Positions 47,871 through 57,342 of a stretch of 64,000 nt of DNA are shown in pieces. Numbering within the stretch: position 1 is the first letter of the stretch; the number at the start of each line of letters is the position of its first letter. Source of the DNA: Entamoeba invadens IP1 (Eukaryota; Evosea; Mastigamoebida; Endamoebidae); assembly GCF_000330505.1 (NCBI RefSeq), contig NW_004443563.1, positions 22,892 through 86,891 on the forward strand. Reading direction: 5' to 3'. The notes beneath the pieces were generated by a model. That model searched no databases and had not been told where the DNA came from. It saw only the letters and a program-made list of their open reading frames with translations. A program made the position numbers and the translations under genes.

Positions 47871-48093
47871 AATAATACAACAAGTATGTCAAATAAATGT
47901 AACACATTTGTTTGAATCAAAGGATATTATTAATAATAGATTGTATATTCGATAAATTATAATAAAAGTTAAATAATGTAATATATTAATGTTAAATAAT
48001 TTGTGTAAAATAATCATTATTACTTTTTATATAACGAGTACGCCCAATAAAAGAGTACGCCCATTATATCGGTACGCTCACCAGTTTTATACC
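47871..48093 (-). repeat. MULE terminal inverted repeat with tandem GGGCGTAC motifs, right
   Basis: Reverse complement of the left repeat. It has three motif copies on the minus strand at 48036, 48053 and 48071; the outermost reads GAGCGTACC instead of GGGCGTACC. Confidence 0.9.
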
Positions 48094-49141
48094 CTTCAAT
48101 TGTGCTGAAATTGCCACACAACTCGATTGATGTCAGCAGACTGCATCCCTCAAATGTCGATGCTTTGAGAGACTGCTGCTCTGCCAACTTGCACAACACA
48201 CTCAACTTCTCACACCCACAAAAGCACTTGTTTTCAACACGCGTCAAGACAGCAACACGCACATCTGACAAACTTCTGCAGTTGTAGAAACACTTCTCAC
48301 CCAACGCAACAACTCCACTGATGTCGATGGCACACAGTGAAACACAATTTGCAAAAGTTGACCCATTCAAGAACGAAACTGCACTTGGAAGTGATATGTG
48401 TGTGATGCGACTGCAACTGTCAAACGCATTTGCATCAATTGATGTCACCAGTGGTGGGATGTTGATCTCTTCAAGTCTCACACAATTCTGAAAACAACTT
48501 GTTGAAATGTCACACAACGCATTTGGAAGAGAAATTGCACTCAAATTGGAACATCCACTAAACACGTGTTGATCAAGTGATGTCACTTTCAAAGGAACAA
48601 CAACACTCCGCAATGTCGTGTTGTTCTCAAAACAGTGTGACTTCACAGCTCTCACCACATCTGGTATTGTCTCATCACAAATGACAACATCATCCTTCTC
48701 CAACACCACATTGTGATATTCGTATTTTGCATCTTCATCGCAATTTCTTCTGTACGTTGTGTAATCGACTTCATAATACACACGTATCTTGCTGAAATCC
48801 ACTTTGCTTGTCTCTCTCTTGTATTCTTGTGGAAAGAAGATCTTCTTGAGACTGAACACCTCCTTCTTTTGTGCACAATCAGCAATGCCATCGCGTGGTG
48901 CGAATGGGCTGTTGCCAAAGTGCTCATCGTAAGTGTTCCATATGTTGAGTGTGGTGAGTGCTGGAAATGCCTTGAGTGTCTTTCTGTCAATTGGAAATGG
49001 GTTGCTTTCAATTTCAGTCATCACGTGGCGGTAATATGGACACACCTTCCCAAGTGTCACAAAGTCGGCAAGACTCTCAAAGTAGCGTGCAACCACTTTC
49101 ATGTCGTTCATGTTCAGGTACGTCTTGTGTGTTGTCTGCAT
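48094..49141 (-). pseudogene. BspA-like LRR protein gene, 5' part, cut by a MULE
   Basis: ATG at 49139-49141. The N-terminal region of about 150 residues (MNDMKVVARYFESLADFV, then NPFPIDRKTLKAFPALTTL) has the same layout as the other LRR genes here. BspA/LRR_5 repeats follow up to the MULE target duplication at 48094-48102. The frame then runs into the element and stops at 48020 after about 25 foreign residues. A truncated but otherwise normal LRR protein could still be made. The reunited gene would be about 518 residues with no other defect, so inactivation is recent. Confidence 0.9.
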
Positions 49142-49381
49142 CTTTCTTCAATTCGTATTTATTTTTTTTATATTTTTAATAATTTCAGTTCATTTTCAAT
49201 TGTTTTATTTTATTTATTAATACTTTGAATAGTATTATTTATAGTATTTGTTTAGTTGTTGTTATTAAATTACAACATGTACTATTGTTGCATCACATTT
49301 ATATTACATTTGAATAACTTTGATTGTGAATTGTTGTTTATTTGTTTGTACACTCAACACCAACATTACAACACAGATGAA

Positions 49382-49546
49382 TTAATAGCCGTGCATGTGC
49401 TTTTCACTCCAATACTCCCCCTCAGCACGCGATTTTGGTATCCACTTCTTTCTCTCTTCAGCATCAAGTCTCTCTTGCTCTTGCTCTTGCTCATCTTCCG
49501 TCTTCTTTTTTGGTGCGTAAGTCGGCTTGTTTTTTGTCTGTGGCAT
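49382..49546 (-). CDS. Small acidic/basic hydrophilic protein, unknown
   Basis: A 54-residue frame starting at the ATG at 49544-49546 (MPQTKNKPTYAPKKKTEDEQ), with context ACACAAATG like that of profilin. The centre is a Glu/Gln-rich probable helix (EQEQEQERLDAEERKK) and the C-terminus is aromatic (GEYWSEKHMHGY). The open frame upstream begins only with GTG, or an ATG at 49583-49585. Composition is unlike the AT-rich flanks. No family recognised; it could be the last exon of a longer gene. Confidence 0.45.
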   Translation of the reverse strand: MPQTKNKPTYAPKKKTEDEQEQEQERLDAEERKKWIPKSRAEGEYWSEKHMHGY

Positions 49547-49597
49547 TTGTGTTGTTTGCAGTTCTTGTGTGATTTGATGAATCATAAAACTACACAC

Positions 49598-49998
49598 ATC
49601 ACTTCTTACTTTTTATGTTTTGATTATAAAAATCCATTATTATTATGTTAGTTTATTATCATCATTATATTATATTATATTCAATTAATAATTTACAACA
49701 CCTTATTTTAGAATAAATATTATTATATCTATTGAAAAATAAGAATTAAAATGTAACTTATAACACTTTAAAACACATTTAAACAATAACAAGACTTTAC
49801 TTTCTTCTGATTCTATACTAATATTTTATTACATTTTAACTATTTTTAATAATAATAATAAAGAATAAATTTTAATAAATCACACACATTTAATTTAAAT
49901 AATGAAGAAAAATATATCAAATAAATTAAATTTATACAATTGTATCTAAACATCACCACTTCAAATCTTGTAATTAAATTTATCTTATACATCAAAGG
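49598..49998. other. Intergenic spacer
   Basis: AT-rich promoter-side region of the LRR gene at 49999; nothing discrete seen. Confidence 0.45.
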
Positions 49999-51297
49999 AT
50001 GAGTAAATTAGATTCATACAGCATGATGATTGTGTCCAAATACTTTGTAACACTCGAAGACTTTTGCAACATCGAAGCAGTAAATTCAAAGTTCGATTCT
50101 CTTCTTTCCAAATTTCATTACAATCCAATTTCGATCACTCGCAACCAACTTCACCTGTTCCCAAATTTAGAAACACTCCACATTTACTCTTTTTACAGCG
50201 ACCAATTTTCAGACATCAACTTTTACCGCCGCGTCTATTGGCGACCAGTTTCGTATCGAATTTACCTTCAACCGCACGACAATGTGATATACAAAAACGT
50301 TGTGTATACCCTTGGCGACATTGAGTTGTACGGCACTGACATTCCAAAGGTAGTCACATCACTTGGCGACAACTGTTTTATTCACAATTCAAGTAATCTT
50401 TGGTTCAACGCAAACGACAACCAAAACACTCCAGAAACCATCGAAGTCCCACCCCAAATCACCGCACTTGGAAATAGTTGCTATGCAAACAACAACACCG
50501 CAAAATACATCTTTGGCAACAAATTGATTTCTATTGGAGAGATGTGCTTTTACGACAACACCAATTTGGTTGAAATTGTATTACCAGACTCTTTGAGAAC
50601 TATTCAAAACAGAGCTTTCAATCGATGTATCAATTTGAATAACATTGCCATCCCAAGTCGTGTTGAAGTGCTTGGAGAGTGTGTCTTTCTTGGTTGCAGC
50701 AATTTGAGTGTAATTGAACTTCCAAAGAATCTCAGAGAAATCGGGATGGCGTGCTTCAAAAATTGCAAAATTGAGAGAATATGTATCCAAACAANNNNNN
50801 NNNNNNNNNNNNNNNNNNNNNNNNNNNNNNNNNNNNNNNNNNNNNNNNNNNNNNNNNNNNNNNNNNNNNNNNNNNNNNNNNNNNNNNNNNNNNNTGAGTG
50901 CATCAATTTGAAAGAAGTCAATTTGCCTGATAATATTGAGACGCTGCGAAGGGGATGCTTCATGTTGTGCAGTGCGCTGTCATGTGTAAAAATGTCATGT
51001 AAAGTGAAATGTGTTGAAGACTATTGCTTTGAAGACTGCGCAAATTTGAGGGAAATAGTGTTTGATGGAGTTTTGGAAAATGTTGGGAATGACGTGTTTA
51101 AAAATTGCAAATTGTTGAAACCCATTTTGATTGCCAAGAAGAAAACAGTTAGTTGCAAATTGACATCACCAATTGGTAAAGACAAAGAAGAAGATAAAAA
51201 CAAAGGAAGTCCAAACACTAAAATCAAGAAAGAAGAAATTACAAAGAAAAAGAAAAGCGCAAAATTGGAAAACTTGTTAAAAGAATATTCGAAGTAA
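49999..51297 (+). CDS. BspA-like LRR protein with assembly gap and charged C-terminal tail
   Basis: Starts MSKLDSYSMMIVSKYFVTLE, matching the LRR gene at 17205-18344. The N-terminal head (FHYNPISITRNQLHLFPNLE) is followed by LRR_5/BspA repeats such as IGEMCFYDNTNLVEIVLPDS. A run of 100 Ns interrupts it at 50795-50894. The frame happens to remain open across the Ns, but the true gap length is unknown, so the length and frame are uncertain. The last 50 residues are a Lys/Glu/Ser-rich tail (GKDKEEDKNKGSPNTKIKKE) not seen in the other LRR proteins here. No signal peptide; presumably cytoplasmic or unconventionally exposed. Confidence 0.88.
   Translation: MSKLDSYSMMIVSKYFVTLEDFCNIEAVNSKFDSLLSKFHYNPISITRNQLHLFPNLETLHIYSFYSDQFSDINFYRRVYWRPVSYRIYLQPHDNVIYKNVVYTLGDIELYGTDIPKVVTSLGDNCFIHNSSNLWFNANDNQNTPETIEVPPQITALGNSCYANNNTAKYIFGNKLISIGEMCFYDNTNLVEIVLPDSLRTIQNRAFNRCINLNNIAIPSRVEVLGECVFLGCSNLSVIELPKNLREIGMACFKNCKIERICIQTXXXXXXXXXXXXXXXXXXXXXXXXXXXXXXXXXXECINLKEVNLPDNIETLRRGCFMLCSALSCVKMSCKVKCVEDYCFEDCANLREIVFDGVLENVGNDVFKNCKLLKPILIAKKKTVSCKLTSPIGKDKEEDKNKGSPNTKIKKEEITKKKKSAKLENLLKEYSK
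50795..50894. other. Assembly gap of 100 N
   Basis: Exactly one hundred Ns inside LRR repeats; a conventional placeholder for a gap of unknown size, probably caused by repeat collapse. Confidence 0.99.
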
Positions 51298-51587
51298 ATA
51301 TTGCTATTTAATTATTTTATAATATTATACTATTATGTATTAACTAATAAAATATGAAATTAATTAATTAATTAATTGATACTATTTAATAATTTGAAAT
51401 TAATAAATTTTTCAATGTTTTTAGTTAATATTATTATACTATTAATAAGGTTATATAATATATGCAAAAAATTTATAAAGTTCTACATTACATAATATTT
51501 AAATTTCTATACTAAATATATATAATAACGTTTTTAAAAATTAAAGTATTAAATAATTAAAATAAAACTTACTTTTTTATGTATTAA

Positions 51588-51598
51588 CCCTTCGAGGA
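51588..51598 (+). repeat. piggyBac terminal inverted repeat, left
   Basis: CCCTTCGAGGA, preceded by TTAA; perfect inverse of 56947-56957. Confidence 0.9.
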
Positions 51599-52250
51599 AG
51601 GGAAAAATCAAAATTTGTAAAAAAATAAAAATCTTAGTCAATTGTAATGTAAATGTGACTTTTTTTCTTTAATTTTTTCAAAAAAAGCTAGACACCCTGG
51701 AACTACGGCTCTAGTAAATTTATATAGTAAATTGTTATAAATTATAGTAAAAAAAGTGAATTTTTTGTTGAAGTTGGGATGAACATAGGTTCACTTTTTT
51801 GCTTGATCCTTTCAGAAACAAGTCACAGTTCAATGGAAAAGTCAGATCAAAAATTTATTGAGATGTCCACAACCAATTACGATAATAAATTAATTATAAA
51901 ATATAACAAAGACCAAATTGCATCATAAAACATACTGGTCCGGATTATTCAAAATCAATTACATCATAAAATAACAAAGAAAAAATAATAACGCATAGAC
52001 TTTGAGGTGTCTTGAAATTTCAATATGCAATTGATCTCAAAAACAACAACAAGGGAAATTAAATAGATTTTTTTGTAAACTTTGAAAAATACAATAATTT
52101 AAAAAATTGGGTTTTACTATTTTTTTATGATACAAAAAGATAAGACGTAAAGAAACTTTTGTTTGTTCCGACTTTGAAAAAAAATCTTAGAGAACATAAG
52201 TATAAAATAAACAAAAAATATCTAAAATACATTTTCAAAAGTATCAAAAA

Positions 52251-52394
52251 TCACAAAATCGAGAAAAATTCTCGAAAATGACTTAAACAGTCAATATAGT
52301 CGCGTTTGTATAAACTTTGATCACCATGAGGTTTTATGGTCACCCGTTGAGTTTCAAGTCGTGCCACTGTCAAAGAAGCAAGATATGAATTCAT
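52251..52394 (-). CDS. Possible short ORF inside piggyBac, unknown
   Basis: A 47-residue frame from ATG at 52392-52394 (MNSYLASLTVARLETQRVTI at the start). Its GC content and residue mix are clearly more gene-like than the surrounding arm, so it may be a real small gene, an exon, or a captured gene scrap like the actin fragment in the other arm. No family recognised. Confidence 0.3.
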   Translation of the reverse strand: MNSYLASLTVARLETQRVTIKPHGDQSLYKRDYIDCLSHFREFFSIL

Positions 52395-53012
52395 TATTTG
52401 TTATTTTATTTTTTTATCATTTTCAAACAAAAACAAAGGGCAAAATTGATTTGATATTATCATTTTCATATAAATGTTATTGTATATGGTAATCAAATGC
52501 TTATTTTGCATTCACTGTTTATGCATTTTAAAATTATGCATTTTTGGGCAACAAACCAATAATTTAAATTAAAAATAAAGGGATAATAGAAATTATAAAC
52601 AAAAAAACAAATAGCAAAAAACTTAACAAATAATAAAAAAATATTTTGAACTATATTATATAATAAAAAATATTATTTATAAAAATGGAAATTTAATAAA
52701 TTATAGTTTTGTAAAAATAAATTTACAATTTGATAGAATTATCAACAAACACCATTATAACACCATTATCACCATAACACTCATGCATATACTTTACCAA
52801 CGGTTGTTTATGGTGTTGATTAAAGACATCACGATTTTGTTATAACACAAGTTTTTAAAAACTTATCTATAAGTAAAAAAGAAAAAAAATGGTATAATGA
52901 CCCCTATTTTTATTTTATTTCACGATAATTTTTTTTGAAGTTCAATAAAAAAGCACGTATTGAATGAAATAAACAGTTCCTACTTTATAAAAAACCAAAC
53001 AAAATAGAAAAA

Positions 53013-54655
53013 TCATTTCATTTTCATTAAAGCACCAGAAAGATTGTTCAAAAAATCCACTCGTTTGCAAGGGTGGTAATTTGAGTACGTTTTATACGCG
53101 TTTAAGGCAGCTATATCAATCATATCATATAAAGCCCTGATGTTCCACCTGTTTGTTCGACGTCTACACGTATAATACCTGGTCATCTGATCCACAGTGT
53201 CAACCCCACCCATTTTGTGGTTGTAGTCAAGAATGGGCTGGGGTTTGTGTATTGTCATTTTTTCTTTGCCAATGAACACATCCTGCTCGACGACTTCAAT
53301 TTCATTCTTTTCGTGGCAGGTTGACAAGACCAATACCAGCTTCTTTTTCTCGTTGAAGTAAGAGATGAGCTTACAATTTCCTTTCGAGAAAAAGATGGTG
53401 GTATCGGGAGTTCTCCCTTTGATGGTCTTTGCTTCGTCAGGAAGTTCTTTCCTATTAATCCTCATGGTTCCCAAAAGTTGGCACCCACATGAAGCAAGGT
53501 AGTGTGACAACCTTAACGTACAGAAGAAGTTGTCACACACAACGGTAAACTTGTTACCACGGCATAACGTGGGTAGAATTATGTCCCCGACCACTCTAAA
53601 GCCCTGATTGTCCTCCTTACCACCACACTTACCACAGTACATTTGGAAGTTTAGAGTCATTCCTGTCTCACAGTCAGCACACATCTACGAGTTAGAAAAC
53701 TATAAATAACTCAAATAAACAAATAATTAAATTATTAAATTTGATCATACATGTCAAACCAATAATAACTATCCGTCATTTTTGACTTCATAAATAAAAC
53801 TCATTTGGTAAAAATAGAACAAACCCAAAACTTTATACCATAACGTCCAGGCTTAGACTTAATAAACACCTTAGCACACATATGCCCTTTATAAAAACAC
53901 AAATGTTCGTCAACCGAAACACTATTACTAGGTTTGTAATAGGTTTGGTTGACAAGATTAGAAATAAACTTATCTAAAATCACTCTAATTTTAGAAAAGC
54001 TGTCGTGTGCATTTGGAGTTATTGCAGGGACGACTTTAACAACTCCACTACCAACGATGCCCCTTTTGATTCTGACATCTTTCCTGAGTTGCTCTTCAGA
54101 GAGATCTCTGAAATCTCGATCTGAATATTCCGCGCAGTTGAAATACTCTCCTTCTGGTCCGTTGTCAGCTTCCTCTTTCTCTTCGACATCCCCATCATCT
54201 GAAGTGTCTGATGCATCATCACAAACATCATCTGGCTGGCCCACATCGTAAGTTTCGATGTGTGAAGAAATGAATTTAAAATTGTCACGTGGCATGCTAT
54301 TTCTATAAATAGATTTTCCGTGGTCGATTGACCAAAGCTCTTCCACGGGATTAATGACATCATGGTGAGCTCCCATGTAGAGAAGAATTCCTAGGTACCT
54401 CAGGATGCTCGTTTTAGAAAGTTTGTTATCATCAGTCTTATGTTCTTTGGCTATTTTTTTATTTGAAAACAATAAAAGGTTATTTGTTATCTCTTCACAA
54501 AAAAACAACCTAAAACACTCAACTTCAGTTAAATTACTTCCTTTGGGATCAAACGAGTAAGTCGGATCAGGCGAAGCTTTAACGTGTCGTGAGCTTTTTG
54601 GTGCTTCTCCTTCTTTCTTCCATTTAAATGTGCCAACAATCTCGTCTTCTTGCAT
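53013..54655 (-). CDS. piggyBac transposase, one intron, apparently intact
   Basis: Exon 1 54655-53825, intron 53824-53685 (GTTTGT to TAG, 140 bp), exon 2 53684-53013; about 500 residues. The intron joins GIKFW to MCADCETGM, as expected for the family. The DDE_Tnp_1_7 core is complete. The first Asp is in SVDEHLCFYKG, the second in VVCDNFFCTLRLSHYL, the third in HKMGGVDTVDQMTRYY, followed by a basic RRRTNRW stretch. An acidic insert (DDASDTSDDGDVEEKEEADN) lies in the N-terminal half. The Cys-rich zinc finger that ends many piggyBac transposases is absent: the protein stops shortly after the catalytic core (SGALMKMK). By family it cuts and pastes at TTAA. No frame damage, so the element may be active. 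Confidence 0.92.
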
Positions 54656-55734
54656 AAGGTTTATGTTTTTTAATTCGATAAAAATGTTTGCGATAGAAAT
54701 TTACTGTTTTAATTTAACATATTATACTATTACATTGATTTACATATATATAATAAATAATAATATTACTATAAAAAACCGATCAATGAATAAATTTTTT
54801 AAACATTTTTGTATTATATAAAAATAATTTAAATTAATAAAAAATCATTATAAATTTAATTTATACTTTAGATTATATTTATTTTAAAATAATACAAATT
54901 ATAACTAATTTTCATTGTTGTTATTGATTATATTTATTAGTGAAACTAATTTAAAATTGGATTATTAGCTTGTTTTTATGTTTCATTGAGTGGAATTATT
55001 TCAAACGTTCGATGGATAAATGTATTTTTTGTTGTCTTGTATCCAAATTAATATACAATAATTTACAATAATAAACAAATTATTGTAAAAATATACTATT
55101 GCTACTTTTTGAAATCCATCAAAAAAATAAAAATTGATTCAAATTTCTCAATTAAAACGAAATAAACAAAACAACTTTTTTGTCGTCTTTTTAATATATA
55201 CACAACTACTTTAATATAAAATTATAATAGAAACTTATTAGTAAACGATTATATTATTTTTTATAAATACAACAACACAATTGATAATAGTTTTAAGAAA
55301 ATTGGTTTCTTAAACTGATTGTGTTAAGTATCGATTATATTTTTCTTCTACTTTCAATAAATATTTAAATAATATATTTATTTAAATAAATAATAATATA
55401 ATGTTGTTGTATATAAAAATAAAAATAATATCGAAAAACAGAAACATACTTGACAAAAAAACAAGAAGAATTTAAAAATAGTCGAATAATTAGAGATTGA
55501 TTACAATCGAATTTATAGTTCAAATAAAAACACTACAAACCAACATAATAATCCAAGACAAATTGTTGCAAATTATTTTATTTTTTCTAGCGTTTTTATC
55601 ATTATTTCCTGAAAGTACACGTAATTGTGTTCCATTCATAGTAATAAATTAAAAACAAAAGACTTGTTTTCCATGTTTAAAAATAAAAATAAAATACATA
55701 AACTAATTATTTTGTGAACTTTAAACACAGATTA

Positions 55735-56040
55735 GTGTTTACTACATTTCTCTTGACATCAACAGAGAAATGCAGAAGGCTGCCTCATCATCAGAAATCG
55801 AGAGATCATATTAACTATCAAATGGTGAAGTCATCATTATTGGAAACGAGAGATTCAGATGTCCAGAAGCACACCACTAGCCATCATTTATTGGCATGGA
55901 AGCATCAGGTATCCACGAGACAATTTACAACTCAATCACAAGGTGCAATGTCGATATCAGAAACAAGTTATATTAAGCATTGTCTCCTATGATTGAATTT
56001 AATGTACCCAGGCATTAACTACAGACATGAGAAGGAGAAA
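55735..56040 (+). pseudogene. Actin gene fragment captured inside the piggyBac element
   Basis: Plus-strand translation in pieces gives unmistakable actin: EMQKAASSSEIERSY, then a TAA in place of Glu, then [43 protein letters not shown] and MYPGINY. The order matches the C-terminal third of actin, with small deletions, frameshifts and at least one stop. The GC content stands out from the AT-rich arm. It begins around 55735 and fades after about 56040. It is not functional; it was probably acquired during transposition or by insertion of a processed actin copy. Confidence 0.85.
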
Positions 56041-56946
56041 GTTGCAGATGAGAAATGAAATGGTATAATCAAGGCTGTTCATGCTTGGTTCAATTTAATT
56101 ATATTTGTGCGGGTGTTTATTTGGTTTACTTTGAATTATTATTGTTATAATCAATAATAATATTCAATAATTCAACTATCATTTTTATTATTCACAAGTT
56201 GATTAATTATAGTTTATTTATAATTAAAATTACTATACAATTTATTATTCTTTTGTCACGCATTGTATAATGTCTATAAAACTGTCATTTTTCTTGACTT
56301 AAATTGATGTTTTATAGCGTTGTTTTTCCATATAAGACAATTATTTAATGTTATTGTTGTGTTAGTTGAATAACACATAAAATTAATAGTAAGCAGTGGG
56401 TTTTTATCGTAATATTTTGTTGTTATTTGGTTCTTTAAGTATTTTTAGTTTGAGTGGAATCCATTTTTTTATTTCAACAACAATATTTTTGTTATGTTGT
56501 TATTTTATTTTGGTTTGAACCAATCTTATTGGTTATATCAAACCCAAAAATTTGCACACTTTTTAAGTGTTTTTTATTTTGTTTTTGAAAAACTTGAATA
56601 TCTGATAGTATTCTTTAATCAATTTTATTAACAATTTTATTTGTTTATGAAAACAGTTTATTTTCGTATTATTTTTATTACTTATATTAATTTGTTAGAT
56701 TGTATATTTTTTTAATTGAAGGACAAATCTTTAACAAAAACCAATTAATTTGAGTTTATGAATGATGAAATGTTTTATAAATAATTCAAAAGTTTGAATT
56801 TGAGTTGAACTATTTTATCAAACAAGTCAAAAATCATTCTAAATTGTTCAAGAAAAGTCGCCATTATTTTCATTTTTTTTTGGAAAAGTGAAATTATTTT
56901 TTGAAATTTTTTTCTGAAAAAAAAGAAAAAAATAAAAATTTTCCAG

Positions 56947-56957
56947 TCCTCGAAGGG
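56947..56957 (-). repeat. piggyBac terminal inverted repeat, right
   Basis: TCCTCGAAGGG followed by TTAA; perfect inverse of the left end. Confidence 0.9.
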
Positions 56958-56961
56958 TTAA

Positions 56962-57342
56962 AGTAACACCTTAAAAAATAAAAATATTGGTGAGTTTTGA
57001 AATTTGAACTCCTGTGAATCCCAATTGTGAACATACCAACTTCTCGGTTCTTGCTAAACTCAAACAATGTTGTTAATGAATTACTTAAAAGAACCGGCCT
57101 ATTTCTATTTACTATAATTGTTAAATCTTTTAATTTAAGTTTATTTCTATATTATGGGTTTTTTCTATTCGTTTTGATTATTATTAGTTACTAAACTATT
57201 TTATATTACTTCATAATATAACCATTAAGTTATAGTATTTATATTAAACACAAAATTACTATTACATTTAATAAAATATTATTAATTAATATAATAAATG
57301 ATAAATAATTATAATAATAAAATTATAATTATAAAACCATTT
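56962..57342. other. Spacer between piggyBac and TMK pseudogene
   Basis: No gene seen. A short moderately GC-rich piece at about 56998-57064 was tested by eye as a tRNA and failed. Confidence 0.4.

Larger units (their letters stand above)
44655..48093 (-). mobile_element. Mutator-like element (MULE) inserted in LRR gene
   Basis: A 3439-bp element with inverted repeats of about 222 bp and a perfect 9-bp target duplication CTTCAATTG at 44646-44654 and 48094-48102. It encodes a nearly intact MULE transposase on the minus strand. The host LRR frame is restored exactly when the element and one target copy are removed, which fixes the ends and shows a recent insertion. Confidence 0.95.
51588..56957 (-). 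mobile_element. piggyBac element with TTAA target site
   Basis: The plus strand reads TTAA-CCCTTCGAGGA at 51584-51598 and TCCTCGAAGGG-TTAA at 56947-56961. This gives 11-bp perfect terminal inverted repeats and the TTAA duplication that defines piggyBac. Inside lie a one-intron transposase on the minus strand and a piece of an actin gene on the plus strand. The element is 5370 bp, long for a piggyBac, with wide AT-rich non-coding arms. It sits between an LRR gene and a TMK pseudogene and breaks no obvious gene. Confidence 0.93.

Noticed and set aside
56998..57064. Minus-strand piece with tRNA-like look (GAGTTTAGC... and TTCAAAT)
   Set aside because: A partial acceptor-like pairing of six base pairs exists, but no D, anticodon and T arms can be drawn with correct lengths. 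I do not call a tRNA.
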